DNA of 64,000 nt from an uncultured Bacillaceae bacterium. Lineage in GTDB: Bacteria; Bacillota; Bacilli; Bacillales; Bacillaceae_L. Both the position numbers and the translations under genes were made by a program. How positions within the stretch are numbered: the first letter of the stretch is position 1; each line of letters starts with the position of its first letter. The stretch is taken from contig CANMHG010000005.1 of NCBI GenBank assembly GCA_947497585.1, positions 1 to 64,000 of the forward strand. Reading direction: 5' to 3'. Shown piece by piece: positions 8,946 to 16,535 of the stretch. The notes under the pieces were generated by a model that was given only the letters and a program-made list of their open reading frames with translations, was not told the origin of the DNA and ran no database searches.

Positions 8946-9029
8946 AAAAAAAGCCTCCCTAAATTTAAATTTAGGAAAGCTAACGTTTTAAAGGAGTTTA
9001 TTGCTTTGTTGTTGTGCATTTTTATTATA
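8946..9029 (-). promoter_or_regulatory. Putative bpsAB promoter with leader terminator
   Basis: On the minus strand a perfect TATAAT (+ coordinates 9024-9029) is followed about 45 nt later by a hairpin with arms near TTCCTAAATTT and AAATTTAGGGA (8954-8981) and then a run of seven T (8946-8953). No minus-strand gene lies upstream that this terminator could serve, since the next gene is on the plus strand. It looks like a transcription attenuator in the bpsAB leader. The -35 box is weak; the controlling signal is unknown. Confidence 0.5.
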
Positions 9030-9138
9030 AGGGATTAAGCACTATGAATCATTAGCTAAAATATGTTAATTCCTGAGGATGTTTGATTCTAATTAAATGT
9101 ATTCTTAAGAGTACATACTAAGCTAGAGGTGATTTCTT

Positions 9139-9687
9139 ATGATAACAGCACAAAATGAAGGAACTTTTGATTTTGTAACTAAAGACGGTATCAATGCTGT
9201 AATAAGACCAGTAACTACACTGGATGCTTCACAGTTAACTGAAAAGGTGAAGGATATTATAAAAGAGGGACTTATTCAAAAAGAAAAGCCGAGAACAGTA
9301 GATGAGGAATTAGAGTATATCAAAATGATGAAAGAAAATAATAACATGTATATTTGTGTTGAAATAAATGGAGAAGTGATGGGTATTGCTCGCCTTGTAA
9401 GAGGGGAATTAGAAATGAAAAAACATGTTGCCCTTTTTAGAACATGGCTTACACCAAATGCCCAAGGTAAAGGGATTGGTAAAGCAATTATGGAGTATAC
9501 AAAAGAGTGGGCCGTTAAAAATGATGTTGAGAAAATATGTCTAACCGTATTTGCAAGAAATGAAATTGCGTATAATCTCTATAAAAAATATGGTTTTGTA
9601 CACGAAGGCACGCAAAAAAGGCAGGTCTTCTTCAATGGGGAATATGATGATGAAGTACATATGGCCTATTTTACAAGCACTCAGTAA
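9139..9687 (+). CDS. GNAT-family N-acetyltransferase
   Basis: A 182-aa acetyltransferase of the GNAT fold. The acetyl-CoA pyrophosphate loop QGKGIGKAIMEY (motif A) is near residues 113-124, followed by the C-terminal pattern ARNEIAYNLYKKYGF and EGTQKR typical of RimI/YhhY-like enzymes. The substrate cannot be named. AGAGGTGATTTCTT positions ATG 9139. Transcribed alone from a 270-bp divergent region shared with bpsA. Confidence 0.85.
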   Translation: MITAQNEGTFDFVTKDGINAVIRPVTTLDASQLTEKVKDIIKEGLIQKEKPRTVDEELEYIKMMKENNNMYICVEINGEVMGIARLVRGELEMKKHVALFRTWLTPNAQGKGIGKAIMEYTKEWAVKNDVEKICLTVFARNEIAYNLYKKYGFVHEGTQKRQVFFNGEYDDEVHMAYFTSTQ

Positions 9688-9802
9688 ATGCTGGGTGTTT
9701 TTATTGTTATTTTTATAAAATTTTGATATTTTAAGGTAGTTTTTTGTCGAAATGTGTTATTATATAAAAAATATATGTTTTCTAATATGGAGGGGATACA
9801 TC

Positions 9803-10258
9803 ATGACGTTAACTGCAAATGTAACAAATGTTCTCAACGGCACAATTGAAGCGGTAAAATCAGTTATACCTGCCTCATTACATATAGAAAGTCCAAGTTT
9901 GTTTACAGAACCTGTCGTTCAATCATCTATTGGAGTGCTCATTGGAATGACTGGGGATATTAGAGGCCGATTAATAATTCAAGCCGAACAAAGTGTATTT
10001 AGCGGAATCGGTGAAATGATGTTCGGGATGCCGATAGAGGGTGAAATGCTTGATTCTTTTACTGGGGAACTAGGAAACATGATTGCAGGTAATCTTTCTA
10101 CAAATGTTTCTCAGAAAAATATTATCATGGACATTACTCCTCCAACCGTAATTGTAGGCCAATCAAAGATGTATGGCTTTGACAAGGCATTTAGAGTTCC
10201 TGTACAGTTTGAAGATAAAAGAGAGCTACAAATCATCTTGATGTTAGAAATTAAGTAA
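9803..10258 (+). CDS. CheX/CheC-like phosphatase-family protein
   Basis: A 151-aa protein with the CheC/CheX/FliY fold. The single motif matches the family pattern (D/S)-x3-E-x2-N followed about 20 residues later by Pro: GELGNM then ITPPT. In CheX and CheC the Glu and Asn hydrolyse phospho-CheY. The start is ATG 9803 because ATGGAGGGGATACATC precedes it; the upstream extension in frame is an artefact. No chemotaxis gene lies nearby, so it is an orphan whose partner response regulator is unknown. A strong terminator follows directly. Confidence 0.8.
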   Translation: MTLTANVTNVLNGTIEAVKSVIPASLHIESPSLFTEPVVQSSIGVLIGMTGDIRGRLIIQAEQSVFSGIGEMMFGMPIEGEMLDSFTGELGNMIAGNLSTNVSQKNIIMDITPPTVIVGQSKMYGFDKAFRVPVQFEDKRELQIILMLEIK

Positions 10259-10290
10259 GGAGGCACTGGAAAAGTGCCTCCTATTATTAT
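10259..10290. terminator. Bidirectional terminator between converging genes
   Basis: GGAGGCACT and AGTGCCTCC form a perfect 9-bp stem. It separates the plus-strand CheX-like gene from the minus-strand double P-loop gene; the T tract is weak (TATTATTAT) on the plus strand. Confidence 0.7.
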
Positions 10291-11376
10291 CTAAAGTTTT
10301 GATATTTCCTTAATAATTTCTTCTCTTTTTTTATCTATCGCTGTAAAATCCATTGCTTCTTTATAATAATCCTCTAGCTTATCGTGAAGTCGTTTTGCTT
10401 CACTTAAGAAATTGGTACCTAATGTCATCTTACTCTTATAATTTGTATTAAGCTCTCCAATTTCTTTCTTACAGCGAACCTCGATGTCTGTATCCATACA
10501 GAGTTTAAACATATCAACTACTACATCTCCACTACGAAAAGGATCAACTACGTGTGGTGCTGTTCCGTCTACAACTGAAACACCTAGCCGTGGTATAACA
10601 ACCATATCTACACTATTCGGATCAAAAGCACACTGGAAGTATTCAACGGACAATCCTCTGTCTTCTGCATTTTTACCAATCTTCTTCATTAATGTGGATT
10701 TTCCGCTTCCGGGTCTCCCTTTAATTATGAATCTTTTATCCAGGTCTTCTGTTATATTATCTATAAAATTAACTGCGCCTTTTGGAGTTGCTGCACCAAA
10801 AAATCTTTTTCTTACAGTTGGATTCTTTTCTTCTTGGAAAGGAGCACTAAAGATGTTTTCAATTAATCCATTTGTTACTTGATCGGCCTTCTTAAAATCC
10901 ATAGCTGATAAATAAATTTCTTCTCTATCTAAATGGATTTTCTTCGCTTCAGCAAACACTTTATAAGCTGCTGAGAAGTTTTCTGAAATATCATCAGTTA
11001 ACTCAATAATTTCTCTTTTATTTTTCAGTAATTGATAATCATTACGGTATTGACCTAAATCAATTACCTTTTCAACCACTCCTGGATACCTTGGTTCAAC
11101 AACATGTGGAGCAGTTCCATCAACAAATCCAAGTTTCAACGAAGGAACAATTAAGCCGTCAATGGAATGATTATCAGAGGAGCAATGTAAATACTCCAGA
11201 CTATAGCCTTTTTCCATTAGAAAAAGTCCAACTTTTCTCATAAATGTTGACTTTCCAGTACCTGGCCCACCCTTAAAAATATAAAGTCTATCTAAGCCTT
11301 TTAGCGCTTCGTCATAGAGAGAAAAAAATCCCTGACTTGAATTAGATCCAGCATAGTAATTTTTGATTTGTACCAT
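10291..11376 (-). CDS. Tandem P-loop ATPase-like protein (PRK06851 family)
   Basis: About 361 aa, built of two homologous halves. Each half has a Walker A motif, GGPGTGKSTFM near the N-terminus and GRPGSGKSTLM near residue 210, and each is followed by a similar C-S/A-F-D...DGTAPHVV block, showing an internal duplication. The family is conserved in Bacillus and Clostridia but has no known function to me. Start choice is uncertain: AGGAGG lies 3 nt before an ATG at 11385 and 12 nt before ATG 11376; the second begins MVQIKNYYAGSN. No membrane segment. It is transcribed alone. Confidence 0.75.
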   Translation of the reverse strand: MVQIKNYYAGSNSSQGFFSLYDEALKGLDRLYIFKGGPGTGKSTFMRKVGLFLMEKGYSLEYLHCSSDNHSIDGLIVPSLKLGFVDGTAPHVVEPRYPGVVEKVIDLGQYRNDYQLLKNKREIIELTDDISENFSAAYKVFAEAKKIHLDREEIYLSAMDFKKADQVTNGLIENIFSAPFQEEKNPTVRKRFFGAATPKGAVNFIDNITEDLDKRFIIKGRPGSGKSTLMKKIGKNAEDRGLSVEYFQCAFDPNSVDMVVIPRLGVSVVDGTAPHVVDPFRSGDVVVDMFKLCMDTDIEVRCKKEIGELNTNYKSKMTLGTNFLSEAKRLHDKLEDYYKEAMDFTAIDKKREEIIKEISKL

Positions 11377-11479
11377 AATTAACATATACCTCCTTGTAGA
11401 CACGTGCCTACAATAAGGTATGGTGCTGCTTATAAAAGTGTGATAAGTGAATTAGAACTAGTTAAATTCTTTCAACAGC

Positions 11480-11710
11480 CTAACTATCTTGCGAACTGAA
11501 AATAAGATGATCGTAGCTGTTATTATGTATTCTGTTTAACTCCTCAACCTTAAATATTAAGAGTTCATGGTCACCATCCATGGTTAAATGATTGTCCCTC
11601 ATATAGTTAAGCATTGCATTTCTTGCGTTTTCTTCAGTAGTAAAGATACCAACTAAGTTTGAGCTCTCTCCACAATCACTACAACCAATATCAACTACAA
11701 CAAAATACAA
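11480..11710 (-). CDS. Hypothetical 76-aa protein
   Basis: The start is TTG 11710 placed by AAGGAGGGGG six bases upstream. The product begins MYFVVVDIGCSDCGESS, so it carries a CSDC pair near the N-terminus, followed by an alpha/beta sequence with many acidic residues. It could be a small single-domain fold with a metal or redox cysteine pair, but no family is recognised. It stands 65 bp from a second small CxxC gene on the same strand. Confidence 0.6.
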   Translation of the reverse strand: MYFVVVDIGCSDCGESSNLVGIFTTEENARNAMLNYMRDNHLTMDGDHELLIFKVEELNRIHNNSYDHLIFSSQDS

Positions 11711-11784
11711 ATGTACCCCCTCCTTCTATATATTAGAATAATATATCAAGATTACATAAAAAGAAACGCACCCAAGAGAGTACG

Positions 11785-11919
11785 TTAGTTTTTTGCATTT
11801 GAACTTGTATTGTGAACATTTATTTCTATTACCTTTACCTCTGCAGCACCACAGTGAAGACAGCTTTTCTGTTCCGTTTCAATAAAGGTTAAGCAATTCG
11901 AACAATAATATTTAATCAA
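11785..11919 (-). CDS. Small zinc-ribbon protein, 44 aa
   Basis: TTG 11919 behind AAAGGTGATAAAC opens a 44-codon frame. The product has CSNC at residues 6-9 and CLHC at 20-23, the two knuckles of a rubredoxin-like zinc ribbon, followed by a short beta-prone tail. Proteins this small with two CxxC pairs usually bind one zinc ion. Function unknown. A gene is supported by ribosome site and motif; no terminator is clear downstream. Confidence 0.6.
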   Translation of the reverse strand: MIKYYCSNCLTFIETEQKSCLHCGAAEVKVIEINVHNTSSNAKN

Positions 11920-12205
11920 GTTTATCACCTTTCTTTCCTACAATATATGCAATACTGTAGTTAAAACGTTAAGCAAAGATTTTCAAACATCCAAATTCGT
12001 AGATAACACATAGTTAAAAATAAATTTATAGTTCGGTAGTAAGTTTGAAACTTTCTCTTGTATGAGTTCGTCTAATTAATATCCCTATCTTTTTTATATA
12101 TAAGGGAAGGCTCCTAGTTTCTAGCTAGGAGCCTTTTCTTTTGTTTTTGGACGTTTCCCCCAAACCTCACTTGTCACATTATGGTCACAAATCCCCCCAT
12201 TACAA
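11920..12205 (+). other. Non-coding stretch with an unassigned terminator
   Basis: There is no credible frame between the zinc-ribbon gene and the ba3 operon leader. The only clear structure is the plus-strand terminator at 12109-12146, plus two GTCACA words at about 12173 and 12185 that precede the operator at 12206. Confidence 0.6.
12109..12146 (+). terminator. Strong plus-strand terminator without a known gene
   Basis: GGCTCCTAG pairs with CTAGGAGCC and is followed by TTTTCTTTTGTTTTT on the plus strand only. No plus-strand gene lies upstream within 1.8 kb, so it may end a small RNA or shield the downstream operon from read-through. Confidence 0.8.
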
Positions 12206-12248
12206 TGTGATATATATCACTGATGTTTCAATTTTTCCCTATTAAAAT
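12206..12248 (+). promoter_or_regulatory. CRP/FNR-type operator and promoter of the ba3 operon
   Basis: TGTGATATATATCACT at 12206-12221 matches the TGTGA-N6-TCACA site of the Crp/Fnr superfamily at 9 of 10 half-site positions. A -10 box TAAAAT lies at 12243-12248, placing the start near 12255 and the operator centre at about -41.5. That is the classic class II activator position, and there is no good -35 box. Anaerobic or low-oxygen activation of the oxidase genes downstream is a fair inference. Confidence 0.72.
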
Positions 12249-12359
12249 AGTGAATATAGAAGGAATGAACAATTTATGACATCCTTTAAAGAACCTAGTT
12301 TTTCATTTATTTTTTTGTATTATGAAAATGTAATCATTGATAATTTTTAAGGGGGTTGA

Positions 12360-12524
12360 ATGACTATGCCGAAAATTGAAACTGAAACTGAAAAGAAAAT
12401 TAAAGTGGAAGATAGTTCTTCGTTGAAGGGAACATTAGCTTCGGTATTCCTACTAGGCTTTTTCCTAATAGTAACATGGGTGGGTGTGTACTTCTTATTT
12501 TTAGACCGTGTTCACAACTTATAA
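12360..12524 (+). CDS. Cytochrome c oxidase subunit IIa (ba3-type)
   Basis: A 54-aa protein with a charged N-terminal tail (about residues 1-23) and a single membrane helix (about 24-48) ending in DRVHNL. Size, topology and position directly before subunit II match the small subunit IIa of ba3-type oxidases, known from Thermus, where it replaces a helix missing from subunit II. ATG 12360 follows AAGGGGGTTGA. It is the first gene of the oxidase operon. Confidence 0.85.
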   Translation: MTMPKIETETEKKIKVEDSSSLKGTLASVFLLGFFLIVTWVGVYFLFLDRVHNL

Positions 12525-12589
12525 TCAAGTACTTTTCAAGAATGTAGCTTTTTAATTAACTTAGGTTTTGGAAGGGGAGAAAAAACGCA

Positions 12590-13063
12590 ATGCATATGCA
12601 TAAATTCGAAAAAATTTGGTTGACGTTTGGAATTGCAACACTTTTAGTATTTTTAACAACCGTTGGCGTTGGTGCTTTTTATATGGGCACTCAGCCTGCA
12701 AGCTGCTTAGTAACAATTGATCCTGAAAAGGTGCATGAGACAGCACCGTTTGATAATCCAGGATTAAAACATATTGAAGGCAACAAATATGAGCTAAATA
12801 TTATTACTTCGGCTTTTGCTTTTACACCAAATCAGATTCAAATCCCTAAAGGTGCTGAAGTGGTAATCAATGTAACAACAACAGACGTAGTTCATGGATT
12901 CCAAGTTGCTGGAACAAATATCAATATGATGGTTGAGCCTGGATACATTAACACATACACTCAAAAGTTTGACAAAACTGGTGAATACCTAATTTTGTGT
13001 AACGAGTATTGTGGAGCAGGCCACCACTTAATGAGTGCTAAAATTGAGGTGGTAGAACAATGA
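12590..13063 (+). CDS. ba3-type cytochrome c oxidase subunit II (CuA)
   Basis: A 157-aa protein with one N-terminal membrane helix (about 10-32) and an extracytoplasmic cupredoxin domain. The dinuclear CuA ligands are visible: His102 in VVHGF, then Cys137, Cys141, His145 and Met148 in CNEYCGAGHHLM. It receives electrons from cytochrome c and passes them to subunit I. There is no lipobox and no fused cytochrome c domain, as expected for the short ba3 class. GGAAGGGGAG positions ATG 12590. Its stop overlaps the next start in ATGA. Confidence 0.95.
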   Translation: MHMHKFEKIWLTFGIATLLVFLTTVGVGAFYMGTQPASCLVTIDPEKVHETAPFDNPGLKHIEGNKYELNIITSAFAFTPNQIQIPKGAEVVINVTTTDVVHGFQVAGTNINMMVEPGYINTYTQKFDKTGEYLILCNEYCGAGHHLMSAKIEVVEQ

Positions 13064-14712
13064 TAAACTCTGTGTCAAAGGTTAACTCACGTGATGGCAA
13101 GTTAGCAATGGCTCATATCTATGTAGCATTTATTGCATTATTTCTAGGTGGCTTTGCTGGTTTATTACAAACCCTAGTCCGTTCAGGAGAATTCACTTTA
13201 CCTGCGGGTATTGGATATTATCAATTACTTACTGTTCATGGTGTATTGTTAGGTCTTGTACTTACTACATTCTTTATAATAGGTTTCCTTTTCGCATCGT
13301 TAAGTAAGACTGCAGGAACATTGTCTGATAAGGTTCGACTATCAGGCTGGATTGGTTTTTGGTTTATGACAGTAGGAACATCTATGACTGCTACTACCAT
13401 TTTATTAGGTAAAGCTTCAGTCCTTTATACTTTCTATGCACCTCTAATGGCTCATCCGGCATTTTACCTCGGATTAACACTAGTTGTTGTTGGAAGCTGG
13501 ATTAGCGGTTTTGGAATGTTTTCACACTTTGGAAAATGGAAAAAAGCAAACCCTGGTGCTGTTACACCATTACTTGCATTCATGGCAATCATCACAATGA
13601 TTCTATGGCTAGTAGCTACGCTAGGAGTTGCTGCAACAGTACTAATTCAATTCTTACCATGGTCATTAGGACTTGTAGAAACAATAGATGTATTGATTAG
13701 TAGAACATTATTCTGGTATTTTGGTCACCCATTAGTTTATTTCTGGTTATTACCTGCTTATATGGCTTGGTATGTAGTTATTCCAAAAGTAATTGGGGCA
13801 AAAATATTCTCAGATGCTTTAGCTAGACTTTCGTTTGTATTATTCTTGCTTTTCTCTATCCCTGTTGGTTTCCACCATCAATTAACTGAGCCAGGTATTG
13901 ATCCAGGTTGGAAGTTCTTACAAGTTATTTTAACATTTATGGTAATTATCCCTTCACTTATGACCGCATTCTCAATGTTTGCAACTTTTGAAATGTATGG
14001 AAGATCTAAAGGAGCAACTGGTCTATTTGGATGGTTTAGAAAATTACCTTGGGGAGATGCACGTTTCTTTGCACCATTCATGGGTATGTTAATCTTTATC
14101 CCTGCAGGTGCTGGTGGTGTTATTAACGCATCACACCAAATGAACCAAGTTGTTCATAATACAATTTGGGTAACAGGTCACTTCCACTTGACTGTAGCAA
14201 CAACTGTATTGTTAACTTTCTTCGGTATTGCTTATTGGTTGATTCCACATATTACAGGCCGTGTGTTAACTAAAGCAATGAATAAATTGGCAATTGTACA
14301 AACGATCGTTTGGGTTGTAGGTATGGCATTTATGTCTACTTCAATGCACTTCGCTGGTCTACTTGGAGCACCGAGACGTTCATCATTCTCAACGTACGGT
14401 GATTCAGCACAAGCACTTGAGTGGATTCCATATCAAATTGCTCAAGCAATTGGAGGGTCAATTCTATTTATAGGTATCATTTTAATTCTAGTTATCGTTA
14501 TTAATCTTGCTTTCTTTGCACCAAAAGGTGAAACAGAATTCCCGGTTGGTGAAGTAGCTAATACAGCTGAAAAAACACCTATGATTCTAGAAAATTGGAA
14601 GGTATGGGTAGGAGTGTTAGTAGCATTAATTTTAATCGCTTATACAATTCCATTTATCGATATGATCCAAAATGCACCTCCTGGTTCAAAAGGATTTAAT
14701 AATCTATTGTAA
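13060..14712 (+). CDS. ba3-type cytochrome c oxidase subunit I
   Basis: A 550-aa polytopic protein (about 13 helices) of the heme-copper oxidase family, B type. Heme and CuB ligands can be read: TVHG for the low-spin heme, GHPLVY with the cross-linked His-Tyr pair four residues apart, HH in GFHHQ, and GHFH for the two hemes. It reduces oxygen to water and pumps protons. B-type enzymes have high oxygen affinity, which fits the FNR-type operator upstream. Translation is coupled to subunit II. B. subtilis itself lacks this operon, so it is an accessory insertion relative to that genome. Confidence 0.96.
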   Translation: MINSVSKVNSRDGKLAMAHIYVAFIALFLGGFAGLLQTLVRSGEFTLPAGIGYYQLLTVHGVLLGLVLTTFFIIGFLFASLSKTAGTLSDKVRLSGWIGFWFMTVGTSMTATTILLGKASVLYTFYAPLMAHPAFYLGLTLVVVGSWISGFGMFSHFGKWKKANPGAVTPLLAFMAIITMILWLVATLGVAATVLIQFLPWSLGLVETIDVLISRTLFWYFGHPLVYFWLLPAYMAWYVVIPKVIGAKIFSDALARLSFVLFLLFSIPVGFHHQLTEPGIDPGWKFLQVILTFMVIIPSLMTAFSMFATFEMYGRSKGATGLFGWFRKLPWGDARFFAPFMGMLIFIPAGAGGVINASHQMNQVVHNTIWVTGHFHLTVATTVLLTFFGIAYWLIPHITGRVLTKAMNKLAIVQTIVWVVGMAFMSTSMHFAGLLGAPRRSSFSTYGDSAQALEWIPYQIAQAIGGSILFIGIILILVIVINLAFFAPKGETEFPVGEVANTAEKTPMILENWKVWVGVLVALILIAYTIPFIDMIQNAPPGSKGFNNLL

Positions 14713-14716
14713 GAAC

Positions 14717-14835
14717 AAAAGCGCAAGCGCCTTGACCAGCCCCGACAAGCAAATGTTCTGTGACATAAAAAGTCTGCACTTTGACTTTTTATGGCGCAGG
14801 TTATTTGACCTCGAGGGGCTAGGCGCTGGAGCTGG
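14717..14835. repeat. Intergenic hairpin repeat element
   Basis: Outer arms AGCGCCTT...CAGCCCCGA and TCGAGGGGCTAGGCGCT pair, and an inner hairpin ATAAAAAGTC / GACTTTTTAT sits at 14765-14793. The element follows the oxidase operon and lies on its transcript. This sequence type recurs in Bacillaceae intergenic DNA from memory; only one copy is in this window. Confidence 0.75.
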
Positions 14836-14899
14836 CCGCAGTATACCTTATGGCTATGTTATCCACAAAGATAATTTTGTTTAATTTCCTAGACCATAA

Positions 14900-14930
14900 A
14901 AAAAACTCTCCTTCATCGGAGAGTTTTTTA
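14900..14930. terminator. Bidirectional terminator, oxidase operon and ypwA
   Basis: ACTCTCC and GGAGAGT pair around TTCATC, with T runs on both strands (TTTTTTA forward, TTTTTTTT reverse). It serves both converging transcription units. Confidence 0.9.
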
Positions 14931-14936
14931 TTAGGT

Positions 14937-16448
14937 TTATAAATGATATACACCACGGTATTTTTCTTCTAAGTATTTAATTAAATGTGAGGCGTTTAAG
15001 CCTTCTCCGGTAACCTCGTTCAGGATTTCAAGAGGTTTTTTTAATTTACCATGCTGATGAACTTTCTCTGTCATCCACTCTTTAATAGGTTGTAAATTAC
15101 CTTCCTCTAGTAGAGTATCATAATTCGGTAAGTCCTTTAACATCGCTTCTTTTAATTGGGCTGCATACATATAACCTAAAGCATAGGATGGAAAATACCC
15201 GAAGCTCCCTCCTGCCCAATGAACATCCTGCAGGACTCCTTTTGCATCATTTTCTGGCGTAATACCTAGGTATTCCTCATATTTTTCATTCCAGATCTTA
15301 GGCAAGTCTTTAACTTCTATTTCATCATTGAATAGACCTTTTTCAATTTCATAACGAACCATAACATGAAGAGGATAAGTTAATTCATCTGCCTCAATAC
15401 GTATAAAAGAAGGTTTTGATTCGTTAATGCCACGATAAAAATCCTCGATTGAGATCGCGTCAAATTGTCCACTTGAATATTCTTTCAATAATTCATAGTT
15501 TTTCTTCCAGTAAGCTAGGCTTCTTCCTAAGATATTTTCATAAAATAATGATTGTGATTCATGAATTCCCATCGATGTTCCCGAACATAATGGTGTACCT
15601 ACTAAGCTCTCGGAGATATTTTGTTCATATAAAGCATGTCCACCTTCATGAATTGTACCAAAAACTGCTGTTCTAAAGTCGTTTTCATCATAATTGGTAG
15701 TTACCCTTACATCACCTGGATTTAAACCTGTTGCAAAGGGATGGACTGTTTCATCAAGTCTCCCTGCATTAAAATCATAACCCATTTCTTTAAGTAACTC
15801 TAAGCTCAATGCCCGCTGTTTCTCTTTTGGAAAATGATTATATAAAAAGGATGTTTCAGGCTTAGAGTCTGATTCAGCAATTTCTTTAACAAGTGGAACG
15901 ATGTGTTCACGTAGCTGTAAAAATACTTTATCAAGAATGTCTACTGTTACACCAGGCTCATACATATCAAGTAGAGTATTATATTTATTTCCTTCATAGC
16001 CCCAATATCCAATAAATTTCTTATTGAATGCTACAAGCTTTTCTAAGTATGGTTCAAACATCGAAAAGTTTGATTCGTGCTTTGCCTGTTCCCAAACAGA
16101 TTCAGCTTTAGATTGCAAAACCACATATTCTTTAAATTCATCAGCAGGTATTTTTTTATTTCTATCATACTTTTTTTGACATTCATCAAGTGTTTTACTA
16201 GTGATCTCAGATAATTGTTCCTTCACTTGAGGCGAAGATAACTTTGCTAAATATGCCGCCATTTCTTCGGATGTTGACATTTTAAAAACCTCTGAGGAAA
16301 GCATTCCAATTACTTCAGAACGTTGTTCAACACCTTTTTTCGGAGCACCTGTTCTTAAGTCCCAATACATAAGTCCAATTGCTTCATTATAACTTGTCAT
16401 TTTCCTTACATATTCAAGAAACTGAGTTTCTATTTTGTGAATCTCCAT
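14937..16448 (-). CDS. ypwA: Carboxypeptidase Taq, M32 metallopeptidase YpwA
   Basis: A 503-aa cytoplasmic metallocarboxypeptidase of family M32. The zinc motif HEGGHALYEQ (HExxH) is near residue 266, followed by GIHESQSLFYENILGRS, which supplies the third ligand and is a family signature. It removes C-terminal residues from peptides with broad specificity. I start it at ATG 16448, placed by GGGGGTTATTTA, rather than at the upstream ATG in frame. B. subtilis YpwA is the relative and lies beside ypvA there too. Confidence 0.93.
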   Translation of the reverse strand: MEIHKIETQFLEYVRKMTSYNEAIGLMYWDLRTGAPKKGVEQRSEVIGMLSSEVFKMSTSEEMAAYLAKLSSPQVKEQLSEITSKTLDECQKKYDRNKKIPADEFKEYVVLQSKAESVWEQAKHESNFSMFEPYLEKLVAFNKKFIGYWGYEGNKYNTLLDMYEPGVTVDILDKVFLQLREHIVPLVKEIAESDSKPETSFLYNHFPKEKQRALSLELLKEMGYDFNAGRLDETVHPFATGLNPGDVRVTTNYDENDFRTAVFGTIHEGGHALYEQNISESLVGTPLCSGTSMGIHESQSLFYENILGRSLAYWKKNYELLKEYSSGQFDAISIEDFYRGINESKPSFIRIEADELTYPLHVMVRYEIEKGLFNDEIEVKDLPKIWNEKYEEYLGITPENDAKGVLQDVHWAGGSFGYFPSYALGYMYAAQLKEAMLKDLPNYDTLLEEGNLQPIKEWMTEKVHQHGKLKKPLEILNEVTGEGLNASHLIKYLEEKYRGVYHL

Positions 16449-16535
16449 TAAATAACCCCCCATAAAAATATGCTTTTCACTCTAGTTATTCAACACCATC
16501 CTACAAATACCTTTTAATAGAGTTTGAACAGCTCA

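Noticed and set aside
9752..9802. N-terminal extension of the CheX-like protein
   Set aside because: The extension contains the ribosome site of the true start at 9803 and is not like the family's N-terminus.
12561..12746. Minus-strand frame opposite the oxidase subunit II gene
   Set aside because: It lies antisense to a gene whose CuA ligands are certain, and has no ribosome site.
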